DNA from: Trichocladium uniseriatum
Lineage: Eukaryota > Ascomycota > Sordariomycetes > Sordariales > Chaetomiaceae
Reading direction: 5' to 3'
DNA length: 64,000 nucleotides
NCBI GenBank assembly: GCA_017139535.1
Contig: WOUO01000010.1
Coordinates: 434,001 to 498,000, forward strand
Made by a program: the position numbers and the translations under genes. This document shows positions 33,671-42,990 of the stretch, piece after piece. A model generated the notes under the pieces. That model was given only the letters and a program-made list of their open reading frames with translations. It was not told where the DNA came from and made no database searches. The first letter of the stretch is position 1. Each line of letters opens with the position of its first letter.

Positions 33671-35053
33671 CTAATTGATCCACCCGTTCGGCCCGCCCCA
33701 AGTGCCCTTGACCATCGACTTATAATACACCCAGGGGAAGAAGTCCTTCTTCAAATGATAAAACGCCCGCCTCGGCGTGGCCTGGTCCAAGCCCAACTTG
33801 GCAAACGTCTCCTTGGGCACACCGGCATACTTGAACTCCGCCAGCATGACCTTGCCATACTCGGTCAGCAGCGGGCACGACGTATACCCGTCATAGCCGC
33901 CCTCGACCTCACCACCCTCCATCACCCTGACCAAGTTCTTCACCAGCACCGGCGCCTGCGAGGTAATCGCGGCCGCCGTCTTGCTGGTCGGCAAGCTCGA
34001 CGCGTCACCCGCCGACCACACATTCCCAAACCGCTTGTGCCTCAGCGTTGCATCGTCCACATCCACAAACCCAGCCTCGTTAGCCAGCGCACTCTGCTTG
34101 ACAAACGCGTGCGGCCCCATCTTGGGCACCACATGCAGCAAGTCAAACTCCCTCTTCACCACCTCCCCATCAGCCCCCTTCTTGAAAACGGCCGTCTGTC
34201 CATCCACCTCGACAAGATCATGTCCAAACAACCCCTCCACCCCACGCTCCTGCCTCAGCGCCTCGAGCGCGGCGCTGTACTTGGGCACGCCAAACATTGT
34301 CGGCAAGCCCGTCGCAAACGCAATCTTAATCGCCGAATTGGCCGCATCTTCGGGGCGGTACAACCCCGCGCGCTTCCAGTGGTCGAGGGCGAGCCACATG
34401 ATTTTTTGCGGGGCGCCAGCGCACTTGACGACGCCAGCGGGCTGGGTGAACAGCGCGCGGCCGGCGGTGAGGCGCTGGATGGTGGGGAAGACCTTGGCGA
34501 CGGTGTCGTAGGTGTAGATGCAGGACACGGGGGCGTCCGGGTTGGCGGTGGCCTCGGGCAGGCCCTTGATGGAGGAGAGGTCGACCTTGATGCCCGGGGC
34601 GACGACGAGGTGGGTGTAGGTGAGTTTAGTGTTGTCGCCGAGGGTGACGGTGTTGTCTTCGGGGGAGAAGGTGGCGAGGGAGGAGGGGTAGAGTTTGAGT
34701 TTGGGGTCGAGGAGGGAGGGGAGCGGGCGCTTGAGGCTTTCGCGGTCCTTGAGGCCGCCGCCGACCAGGGTCCAGCCGGGCTGGTAGTGGTGGAATTCGG
34801 CCGGGTCAACGACGGCGATGTCGTCTTGGGCGAACTTGCCGGTGCGCAGGAGCTGGTGACTGATGGTCAGACCGGCTGAACCACCGCCGACAACGACAAC
34901 TTTGTGGTTGCGCGCGGGGCCGACGGGAGATTGCGAGGCTGTCGCAAAAGTCCGATACGCGGCGGGGGCGAGGGGCAATTGGTTGGTGAGCGAGCGGCGG
35001 GCGGCCATTGCAGCGCTGGCCGCTGGTATTGCGAGGAGTCGACTGTGGGCCAT
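33671..35053 (-). CDS. Mitochondrial sulfide:quinone oxidoreductase
   Basis: A single exon of 460 residues. The N-terminus (MAHSRLLAIPAASAAMAARR) is basic and hydroxylated, a likely mitochondrial presequence. The FAD motif is KVVVVGGGSAGL (residues 51-62), followed by FHHYQPGWTLVGGG. Two cysteines in conserved places, C211 (VVKCAGAPQKIMW) and C393 (YTSCPLLTEYGK), match the redox pair of SQR; C178 is a third candidate. NVWSAGDASSLPTSKTAAAI is the second FAD-contact region, and the C-terminus FFPWVYYKSMVKG fits quinone or membrane association. It oxidises sulfide, passing electrons to ubiquinone and forming a persulfide. The frame is open upstream to 35401, but that part looks like 5' leader. 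Divergent from the persulfide dioxygenase gene. Confidence 0.92.
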   Translation of the reverse strand: MAHSRLLAIPAASAAMAARRSLTNQLPLAPAAYRTFATASQSPVGPARNHKVVVVGGGSAGLTISHQLLRTGKFAQDDIAVVDPAEFHHYQPGWTLVGGGLKDRESLKRPLPSLLDPKLKLYPSSLATFSPEDNTVTLGDNTKLTYTHLVVAPGIKVDLSSIKGLPEATANPDAPVSCIYTYDTVAKVFPTIQRLTAGRALFTQPAGVVKCAGAPQKIMWLALDHWKRAGLYRPEDAANSAIKIAFATGLPTMFGVPKYSAALEALRQERGVEGLFGHDLVEVDGQTAVFKKGADGEVVKREFDLLHVVPKMGPHAFVKQSALANEAGFVDVDDATLRHKRFGNVWSAGDASSLPTSKTAAAITSQAPVLVKNLVRVMEGGEVEGGYDGYTSCPLLTEYGKVMLAEFKYAGVPKETFAKLGLDQATPRRAFYHLKKDFFPWVYYKSMVKGTWGGPNGWIN

Positions 35054-35229
35054 TATGGTGGTCAGATGTGTGAGCGCGACGAGACCTGATGGGATGCAGG
35101 TTGGTGCGACCCAAGCCCGTCCAAATAATAAATTAATTGTCGAAAAGCCAGAGGTCGGACCTGAAACCGCCGCGCTGGGCGGCAGCGTGGGGTTCGATTG
35201 CGTGACTTTGTGGAGAAAAGGGCAAATAT

Positions 35230-35253
35230 GGGGCTTGCAGGGGCCTGTCGAGT
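35230..35253. repeat. Promoter direct repeat, copy 1
   Basis: The element begins ggggcttgcaggggcctg and matches copy 2 at about 20 of 24 positions. It lies about 180 bp upstream of the SQR start codon and is centred on TTGCAG, with GGCC-type flanks. Confidence 0.6.
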
Positions 35254-35664
35254 GGACCCCGGCTCGCCGAGGCCCGGGATCGGAGACCGGCCGAGACCCA
35301 TCCTCACGATTCGTCGATCGCGTCGCGTGGCGCCACCATCGCCAGACATCGACTGACTTCTTTGACTTGACTTTTGCGGGGTTGAACCGACTTCCTGTCA
35401 ATTGGATGCTTCTGTCTGTGCGAAGGAGGCAGTACTAGTCTGCAAGTCACACCCGATGCCGTCGGTAACTCTCTACCCTTCATTTCTGCCAAGTCACTTT
35501 TGCATTCTGACATTTTCGCATTGCCATGATGCTGATGCAACGTTGCCTCATCACTGCGAGCTGTCCAGCTGCAAGTTGACGTCGATGCAAATCAGCGAAC
35601 TAAATCCACGACTTCGTCTCGATGAAAACCCCTAAAATCCCATGTGGCAGCGGACAGAACCGGT

Positions 35665-35688
35665 GGGGCCTGCAAGGGCCGTTCGATT
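35665..35688. repeat. Promoter direct repeat, copy 2
   Basis: The element begins ggggcctgcaagggccgt, in the same orientation as copy 1. It lies about 270 bp upstream of the dioxygenase start codon. The reverse complement of the core also resembles copy 1, so it is nearly palindromic. Confidence 0.6.
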
Positions 35689-35954
35689 TAACCAAATCGG
35701 GCGTCGTCCGGGTGTCGGTTCGGATCGACGGATGTCGGCCGCCCCAGGTTTGCCGGCCCCGGGTGACCGGGTCGTGGTTCTATTACCTTAATCGGTGGGC
35801 CCAGGCTTAGCCGCCGACGTCTTAAACAGCGCCAGACAGCCACGATCGTCAGGGTCGTTCAGTCTGCCAGTTTCCGCCCCACGGTTCACGCTTCACCCCC
35901 ACGGTCCACGTTCACCCTCGGCCACCAGCAAGCAACTTAGTCAGAACAGTCAGG

Positions 35955-37170
35955 ATGAATAAGCTCCCTGTCCAACTCTGCCTCGAGACCCGGTGGCAGC
36001 CCACCACCCGGCTCCTCCTTGCTCCACTGGCGGCTGCCGGCCGGCTCCCGGGGGCGGAACTCGGCGGCCTGACCACCCAGAGCCGGCCCTTCCATCGGCA
36101 AGCCCGGAGCTCTCCCGCTCGCAACCGACCCGCGTCCACCCGACTCTACAACCCCCTACCCCAGCGCAGGGCCCTGCACCACCACGCCCCGTACGCCACC
36201 CTCACCACCGCCACCCCGCAGCCCGACCCCATCATCCACAGCGTCTTTGAGCCCGTGACCTCGACCTGGCAGTACATCGTCGCCGACCCGGCCACCAACA
36301 CGGCCGCCATCATCGACCCGGTGCTCGACTACGACAACACGACCCGCACCGTCCGCACCACCGCCGCCGACGCCCTCCTCGCCCTGGTCCGCAAAAACAA
36401 CTACACCGTCTCGCGCATCCTCGACACCCACGCCCACGCCGACCACCTGACGGCCGCCTTTTACCTGCAGCGCCGCCTAGCCGCCGCCCAGGGGGGGTCC
36501 AAGCCTGCCGTGGGCATCGGTAGGCGCATCGGCCAGGTCCAAAGCCTGTTTGGCAAGCGGTACGGCATCGACAGCGCCGAGTATGACGGCGTGTTTGACA
36601 CTCTGTTTGGCGACGACGAGGTGTTTGATGTTGGCAACTTGAAGGCCACGGCGATTCACTTGCCGGGACATACCCCGGATCACATGGGCTATCGTGTTGG
36701 CGGTGCGTACTCCCCTCACCCAACATCTTATCTTATGATACCCCTGCCTAACTCCCCTCCCAGACAACATCTTCTGCGGCGACTCCCTCTTCCACCCCAC
36801 CCTCGGCACCGCCCGCTGCGACTTCCCCGGCGGCTCCGCCTCGGCCCTCTACTACTCGGGCCGCATGCTGCTGTCGCTGCCCGACAATGTGCGCATCTGG
36901 ACGGGGCACGACTACCCCGTCGACGGCGAGCGTGCGCCCGAGCCCTGGGCGACGGTCGCCGAGCACCGGGCGCGGAACGCGCATCTCCGGGATGGTGTGA
37001 CGGAGCAGGAGTTTGTGCAGACGCGGATGGAGAGGGATCGGGCGTTGGCCGCGCCGAGGTTGGTGCATGAGAGTTTGCAGGTGAATATCAGGGGTGGGCA
37101 TTTGCCGCAGGTGGATGCGGGTGGGATGAGGTCGTTTAAGTTGCCGGTTAAGGTCGAGGGGGAGTGGTAA
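35955..37170 (+). CDS. Mitochondrial persulfide dioxygenase (ETHE1-like)
   Basis: Exons 35955-36702 and 36764-37170 join to 384 residues. The first 85 residues are Arg/Ser-rich with few acids, typical of a mitochondrial presequence. The beta-lactamase fold starts at FEPVTSTWQYIVAD. The metal motif DTHAHADHLTAA (H159, H161, D163, H164) is followed by HLPGHTPDHMGY, CGDSLF and GHDY, matching ETHE1-type non-heme iron persulfide dioxygenases. No rhodanese domain is fused. The enzyme oxidises glutathione persulfide to sulfite in the matrix, directly downstream of SQR, whose gene is its divergent neighbour. Alternative: another glyoxalase-II-like hydrolase, less likely given the context. An internal start could also be used, but the presequence favours 35955. 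Confidence 0.9.
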
Positions 37171-37341
37171 TAGGGTTTGGTCAGGTTGGGTTGGGTAATA
37201 TGGTGTTTTGGATTTTGCTGGTTGCTAATATCCAGGGTTATGGGCTGGGAGTTTCTCACTGTGTATATTTCTCATTATGTATGTACATCAGGAGACGGAG
37301 GACTGAATCAAACATTCACCATTCAGCTTCACGCTACCTGC

Positions 37342-38493
37342 TCACGCATTCCCCTTCCCCCAAAGCATCGTCTGTTCTGGCTTATCGTCCTGGGGCTCCG
37401 TTGGTGGGTCAAGAACCAACTCTCTCGTGGGAGGCTCATACAGGGCCGCCTTCTCACCCCCAAACTCCTCTAGCAACCACTCCTGCATATCCCGGCGATT
37501 GGTATCCCACTCTGGAGGTGTCCAGCCATCAAATTCAATGAAGCGGTCGGTCCAGTACCAATCCAGCGGATTTCGCGGCAGTTTTGTGGCAATAGACCTG
37601 TATATATCCTTCTCTCTCGATCGGTCGTGCACGACCGCGATGTTGTAGTCGATGAGCACGACCCGTGGCGCGGGCTGCGGCTCGGTTGTGTCCTGGGGTC
37701 TGGGGACGAGCATGATATTCCGCGGCTCCAAGTCTTTTTGGTCGATCCCGGAGTGGCGCTGCCGCACATGGCCGTCGAGAATTTGGGCCAGGACGGCGAG
37801 ACGGTAGCTTTTGTCATAGCTTACATATGGGGCCTCTGAATCATAGCATATCAGATCTCGCATACAGCCACCGTCAAGATGCTCGATGAGCAGCAGCCGG
37901 ACGTGCCGTTCTTGAAGTACGCCTTCATGGTGGATCGGCAGGGTGAATGTCCAGGAGCCATAGTATGCAGGGGCGAAGGCCCCGGTCTGGCCTGTCGCTT
38001 GGAGGTACTCGTATGCTGCGGCCTCGCAGCTATAGTCGCTATCTGCTTCGAAGGAAACGTCGGCTGGGACGCTGCTGGCGAATTTGTTGGCGAAGGAGTA
38101 GTAGAGCGGGTCGAAGATCTTGGCCACGGCTAAATAGGGTTTGGAGTCTGTTTCATTGGGCTGAGGCGTGATGGAGCAGACAGCTATCTGAGCGCCGCGG
38201 GCGTCCTCGACGGCGATGGGCTCGGTGATGCTGAGTTTTGCTTTTTTGGGTGTAAATGGGGCAGGTGCCGCCTTGGCTTCCAGCGGGGGGTAGTGCAGGA
38301 CGTGCTTGGTTTGTGTGACGGATTCCAGCCATTCCCTTGAGACGTTGGTGGGCCAGTCTCCTCTTCCGTAGCTGCGGTTACCGAAAGGCGGCGGCGGGAG
38401 GTGCTGAACGATGTCGACACTAAAGCCGGGAGTGTACGGACATGGCGGCTTGTCGGGTTCCGGGGGCGGGCTCCAGAAGCAGGGTAAAGCCAT
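37342..38493 (-). CDS. Kinase-fold protein of a fungal family
   Basis: A single exon of 383 residues from the ATG at 38493 (the frame is open 41 codons further, but that part resembles leader). Kinase-fold landmarks are YLAVAKIFDPLYY (with the lysine strand), CEAAAYEYLQ (helix C glutamate), LLLIEHLDGGCM (hinge), GIDQKDLEPRNIMLV (catalytic loop, with Asp and Asn kept and the usual His replaced by Gln) and RVVLIDYNIAVV (DYN in place of DFG). This pattern is typical of unclassified fungal kinase-like or phosphotransferase proteins. The aspartates remain, so activity is possible. The substrate is unknown. Confidence 0.7.
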   Translation of the reverse strand: MALPCFWSPPPEPDKPPCPYTPGFSVDIVQHLPPPPFGNRSYGRGDWPTNVSREWLESVTQTKHVLHYPPLEAKAAPAPFTPKKAKLSITEPIAVEDARGAQIAVCSITPQPNETDSKPYLAVAKIFDPLYYSFANKFASSVPADVSFEADSDYSCEAAAYEYLQATGQTGAFAPAYYGSWTFTLPIHHEGVLQERHVRLLLIEHLDGGCMRDLICYDSEAPYVSYDKSYRLAVLAQILDGHVRQRHSGIDQKDLEPRNIMLVPRPQDTTEPQPAPRVVLIDYNIAVVHDRSREKDIYRSIATKLPRNPLDWYWTDRFIEFDGWTPPEWDTNRRDMQEWLLEEFGGEKAALYEPPTRELVLDPPTEPQDDKPEQTMLWGKGNA

Positions 38494-38828
38494 CGTGGGA
38501 TTAGGGACGGTGGATGATTTGGAAAACAACTTGGAGTGAGGTTGGAAGAGTTGGTGAACAGAGCTGCGATTAGGCAGCCACGTCACCCGCAGGGATACGC
38601 GCCAAGCAAAGAACAATCATTGGACGTGAAGCGTCTACTCGTTAAGAGAAGTTATATGCTCGGACAGGTATCCCTATTTTAGAATTACTACTAATCCAGT
38701 CGTCTCTGGTAGAAGCTTTGGCTTTTAATATTGCACAAGATTCCATTTCCCATCTCACACCGTAGTAACCTAACGTTCCTTGAGGGTACCTAGGCACATA
38801 TAAGGTGCGATGCCATCAATGCCCTCCC
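38494..38828. other. Intergenic, no gene seen
   Basis: It contains the promoter of the kinase-fold gene and the 3' flank of the DUF3112 gene. Confidence 0.5.
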
Positions 38829-39945
38829 TCAACCCTCGCTCACCCTCGTCAACGCCTCCAAGTCTCGAGCATCATCGCCCACCCGATCTGCGAGACCGAC
38901 ATCCCCAAACACCTCGGCTCTCGTATTCACACGATCCGCCCATCTCGCATACCTCGGACTTGTCCCTGCGTCGAGGCCTGTCTTCTCCCCCAACCTTGGT
39001 CTCAGCCTAAACCGCGAATCTACCCTCGCAAAGAGGAACATGTATACCACCACCAGCTCCAGCAAAAACCGCAAGCAATAAAAGCACGCCTTGTGCAAGA
39101 ACCACGCCTGACTCCCAGCCTCCCTCCCCTCAAACATCACCCCGCACCGAAACCCCTCCACCACCGTCAACAACACCGACGCAATCCCAATCATCCCCGC
39201 CCGCGCCCTCTCCCTCCTCCGATCCCTCTCCACCTCCCTCTCCGCCGGCAACACCCACCCCCCAACCACTACCACCACCCCCGGCACCACCGCCACCGCA
39301 ACCAAAATACAGCTCGCCACCAGCCCAATCACCCTACATTCCCTCAGCGCCTCCTCGTCCCTCGTGAAATATACATCCGCCCCGACACTAACCAGCATCA
39401 CCAGCGCGGCCCCGGCAACAAAAACCACCGCCCTCGCGACCCGCAACACGCCGGTGTGCAACCCGAACGCGGCATAATCGCGCAGGAAGCGGCGGGCGAG
39501 CATCACGTTCACGATCAGCAGCAGGACCGTCCCCGCGGGGGTGAGCAGAGAGGATGCGATCTCGAGGTCGCGGTTGTCCGGCTGGCGGGTCCATGCGATG
39601 CGGGTGGCGAGGGCGGCGATGCGGGTTAGCGGGAAGAGGGTGAGGAGGATGGGGAGGAGGCGGTGGGTGGGTTTGTTGGTTGGGGTATGGGGACGGTGGT
39701 GGTGGGTATGGGTATAGTGGTCGAGGCGGAGGGCGAGGAGGTGGAGGACGAGGGAGAGGGCGAAGAGGATGAGGAGGATGATTGTTGGTGGGAGGTCGGG
39801 GAGGGGGGTGGGTGTGCCGCCTAGGAGGGCGTAGCGGTTGGGGTAAGGGGGGAATTCCTTGGAGGGGTTAGAGTAGGTGAGGTGAGATGGGGGAGGTGAG
39901 GGAGCTTACTTCTGCCCCGGAAGGGGCGGTGGTAGGTGAAGACAT
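38829..39945 (-). CDS. DUF3112-type multi-pass membrane protein
   Basis: A 12-codon first exon (39945-39910, MSSPTTAPSGAE) and a second exon (39857-38829) are joined over a 52-nt intron with a gtaagc donor and a ccaag acceptor, giving 354 residues. About seven hydrophobic segments are visible. Family-like elements are LTRIAALATRIAW, LLTPAGTVLLLIVNVMLARR, a central VLPAEREVERDRR loop, and WFLHKACFYCLRFLLELVVV followed by FARVDSRF. These match the fungal DUF3112 layout. The second exon is very C-rich at its 5' half. Function is unknown; location is probably the plasma membrane. Confidence 0.75.
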
Positions 39946-40966
39946 TGTTGTGTTCTAGCTGTGTTGCGGAAAGTGATGATGTTTGTGGTCATGCCGATAC
40001 TGAAGAAACTAGGGATTGAATTGTACTTCAATATGCCAGGGGCACGGGTATGTCGGCGGGAGCTCAGTGGTAACACTTATTGGCATACGTCATGGGCCCT
40101 GAATGAGGTAACAAAACTGGAGACAACATACAACCGCCACTTCGTGAGGACTGCTCTAAAACCATTGCTTTATGATTTATTATATTTAAAGAGATTCCGA
40201 AAGGGCCTAGAAGAACCCTTGAGGGCTGGACATACTTTTAATCACGGCACGAGCTGGTCACTTGCCACGACTTGTGCCAAGAGAGAAAAGTCAGGCCACG
40301 AAAATGCACGAGAGTTGTGAGAACCACGGGTGATCTTCCACGCCAAGGCTTGGCTTGCCACTGCATCGTTCACAGGTTGTTGAATATCAACCATGTTCGC
40401 AAAAATTTACCTTCATGTATAGCTGTGGGAGGGCCCGAGTCCCACCGTTCTCTCAACTGTTTTCAATTTTTCCTGACCCAACTCACCCGGCAACGGACAG
40501 CCGTCCTGATAAACGAGGTTTATTGTCAATCAAGCAGCAAGCTGACACTCGGACTCGAAAAACACACCGTGTCACATCATGCGTCAAAACTCCCCGCCAC
40601 GCATAATGTGTATGTACTAAATTATGCACATCCTCCCGCCTTCGGCACCTATTTGCCGAGCGGGAGGGCTGGGGGTCTGAGATATCTACCGTTTGTCGTT
40701 GTACAGAAAATTCTACCCGCCCGGTGGGTCGGAGCGGAGTGAAGTGCCATTATTTGTTATGTAACACCAGTCACTAAAAGCCGAGGGAAGCAACGGTACC
40801 TGGTGTTGGCGGGCCGCCGGGGCCCGGGCCGGGGACAGTGACCACGGTCTTTTTTCTGCCCCTCCAAATCCAACGCGGGGCAAATTTCTTGCATCGCAAG
40901 CGCAATCAACAAACACCACAAATTCACCCCTCGGTCATCCAACAACCCCGCTTTTTTTCTATCACC
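39946..40966. other. Intergenic: divergent promoters of DUF3112 and SET genes
   Basis: About 1 kb without a recognisable gene. Frames of up to 156 codons are present (for example 39961-40320 plus) but have no motif. Confidence 0.45.
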
Positions 40967-42889
40967 ATGCCCCCGAGCGACAATGGAAATACTGTCTTTT
41001 TGACAGAGCAGGAAACGGAGCGCATCAAAAATACCGTCAAAAAGAGATTGCAGCAATGCACCGAACTCGGCGGCCGATCGCGCGAGTCGCGAGATGCAAA
41101 GGACGCCATCAGCCAGGCCACCGGCGCCTCTCTCATGGCTGACATGAGCGACATGACAATGGGTGCAGGCCAGGGGAATGCTCCAAGCACATTGCCAGTC
41201 ATTCCCGTCGGCCAGCCATACCCGCCCTGCAATGTCTCTCTTGACGAGTTGCAGCCCATGAAGCTCGCGGACCTGCAAATGGAGACGCACCACCGGGGTC
41301 GCCAGCTCATTGTCAAGAGAGCGAGCCCCGTGGTTGTGCTTGCGGCTCGGTCATGGGCCATGGTGCAGGATGAGGACGGGGAGACGGAGCGAATCGAGGT
41401 GGTTCTGCACACTTCGCGCCACGGCAAGGACGCCCTGGAGTCGGCGTCGGACTTTATCATCAAGGAGCCGTACTTCACCCTCAGCGAAGACGGAGAGGCA
41501 ACTCTCCGGATCGACCACCCTTCCGATCTTCTGCCCCAACCCAAGAAACCAGCCAAAGCCCCAACAGAAGCCGAGCAAACCGCGCTCGCATACAAGGAAA
41601 AAGGCAACGCGGCCCTCCAAAAAGGCGACCTCGTGCTCGCCCACGCACACTACACCACCGCCCTCTCCCTTTCCCCCGAACCCCCGCTCTCTTACGACCT
41701 GCACCGCAACCGCGCCCACGTCAACATCCTCCTCACCCAATACGACGCCGCCCACGCCGACGCCCTCTCCGCCGTCATCCCCGACGGCCCCACCCCCTCC
41801 GCCCTCAACAGCAAAGCCTACCACCGCGCCGCTCTCGCCGCCTACCAACTCCGCGACTACCAAACCTCCCACGACCTCGCCACCCTGCAACAACAAACCT
41901 CCCCGCCCTCCGACCCCCTCGCCGCAGCCAACCTGACCAAATCTTCCGCCCGCCTGGCCGAACAATCTTCAGGAACCTACAATTTCCCCAAACTCTCCAA
42001 AGCCGCCCTCCGCAACCCCCGCCTCGACGCAGCCTCCTTTTACGCAAACACAACCATCAAACCCCACCCGCTGCCGCACCACGGCCGCGGCCTATTCGCG
42101 ACATGCGCCATCCCCGCCGGCGGGCTAGTCTTGTGTGAGAAGGGGTTTGTGGTGGTCTGGGGCCGGGAGAAGGAGGCGCAGAGTGTCTTGACATATGACG
42201 TGCGGGATGACAAGATCCGGGTTGCGGCGGGCGGGTTAGTGAGGGGGGTGGTGGATCGGATGAGGTTGAATCCGTCGCTTGTGAAGGAGGTGATGGGATT
42301 GCGCGGGGGGTGGGAAGAGGAGGGGAAGCATGTGGATGGGGAGAAGGAGGAGGAGAATGGTGAGGTGGTGGATGTGTTTCGGGTGCAGGATATTGTGGCG
42401 CGGAATGCGTTTGGTGCAGAGGGGGAGGGGGGAAGTGCGGGCTTGTGGGTGCGAGCGGCGTATATCAACCACTCGTGCGTGGCGAATACGGAGAGGGAGT
42501 TTATTGGGGACTTGATGATTGGTAGGGCGACAAGGGATATTGCCAAGGGGGAGGAGATTCTGTGGAGTTATGATGAGAGCGGGGATTATGAGGCGAGGCA
42601 GAAGGCGTTGATGCACACGTGGGGGTTCGAGTGCGATTGCAAGCTTTGCGAGGTGGAGAAGGGAGATGATCCGGCGGTACGGAAGAAGAGGAAGGAGTTG
42701 GTGCAGCAGGCGGAGGAGTTTGTGAGCTCGTTCAACTGCGCCGGGGCAAAGCGTCTTACCGTGGTCAAGGCCCAGCGGTTGGCGCGGGCGATCGACGAGA
42801 CATACGATGAGAAGAGATACAAGGGGCTGCCTCATCTGGCAGCGCGGAGAATCCGGGAGTGGCTTGCGAAAGCCACTGTACCGAGATAG
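40967..42889 (+). CDS. TPR and SET domain protein
   Basis: A single exon of 640 residues from the ATG at 40967 (sequence before it in frame looks like leader). An N-terminal helical region is followed by TPR-like repeats (ALAYKEKGNAALQKGDLVLA, YDLHRNRAHVNILL) at about 205-300. The SET domain starts with HGRGLFATCAIPAGGLVLCE, and its core has YINHSCVANTER (N501-C504) and GEEILWSYDE. The cysteine-rich post-SET CDCKLCEVEK follows. Such TPR-SET proteins are Smyd-like lysine methyltransferases, though substrates in fungi are mostly unknown. The middle of the gene is extremely C-rich at third positions and the end is G-rich. Converges with the Zn2Cys6 gene, 101 bp apart. Confidence 0.85.
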   Translation: MPPSDNGNTVFLTEQETERIKNTVKKRLQQCTELGGRSRESRDAKDAISQATGASLMADMSDMTMGAGQGNAPSTLPVIPVGQPYPPCNVSLDELQPMKLADLQMETHHRGRQLIVKRASPVVVLAARSWAMVQDEDGETERIEVVLHTSRHGKDALESASDFIIKEPYFTLSEDGEATLRIDHPSDLLPQPKKPAKAPTEAEQTALAYKEKGNAALQKGDLVLAHAHYTTALSLSPEPPLSYDLHRNRAHVNILLTQYDAAHADALSAVIPDGPTPSALNSKAYHRAALAAYQLRDYQTSHDLATLQQQTSPPSDPLAAANLTKSSARLAEQSSGTYNFPKLSKAALRNPRLDAASFYANTTIKPHPLPHHGRGLFATCAIPAGGLVLCEKGFVVVWGREKEAQSVLTYDVRDDKIRVAAGGLVRGVVDRMRLNPSLVKEVMGLRGGWEEEGKHVDGEKEEENGEVVDVFRVQDIVARNAFGAEGEGGSAGLWVRAAYINHSCVANTEREFIGDLMIGRATRDIAKGEEILWSYDESGDYEARQKALMHTWGFECDCKLCEVEKGDDPAVRKKRKELVQQAEEFVSSFNCAGAKRLTVVKAQRLARAIDETYDEKRYKGLPHLAARRIREWLAKATVPR

Positions 42890-42990
42890 GCTGGTTCAAC
42901 TGAACTGCTTTGATATTGTAGTTCAATTCAAACCAGCGACGTCCCGTCGAAACAAGTATCTTCCCTACAGTCCACCCCGACGTAACCCAT

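Larger units (their letters stand above)
35054..35954. promoter_or_regulatory. Shared promoter of the divergent sulfide-oxidation genes
   Basis: This 901-bp interval lies between the start codons of SQR (minus) and the persulfide dioxygenase (plus). It has no gene of its own. It carries two similar copies of a GC-rich, nearly palindromic element (35230-35253 and 35665-35688), plausible sites for shared control. Confidence 0.6.

Noticed and set aside
33755..34879. 374-codon plus-strand frame opposite the SQR gene
   Set aside because: It is the complement of a strongly codon-biased gene; the product is Gly/Val/Glu-rich without motifs.
35054..35401. N-terminal extension of SQR (frame open to 35401)
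   Set aside because: The extension destroys the mitochondrial presequence context and is not protein-like; the ATG at 35053 fits the family.
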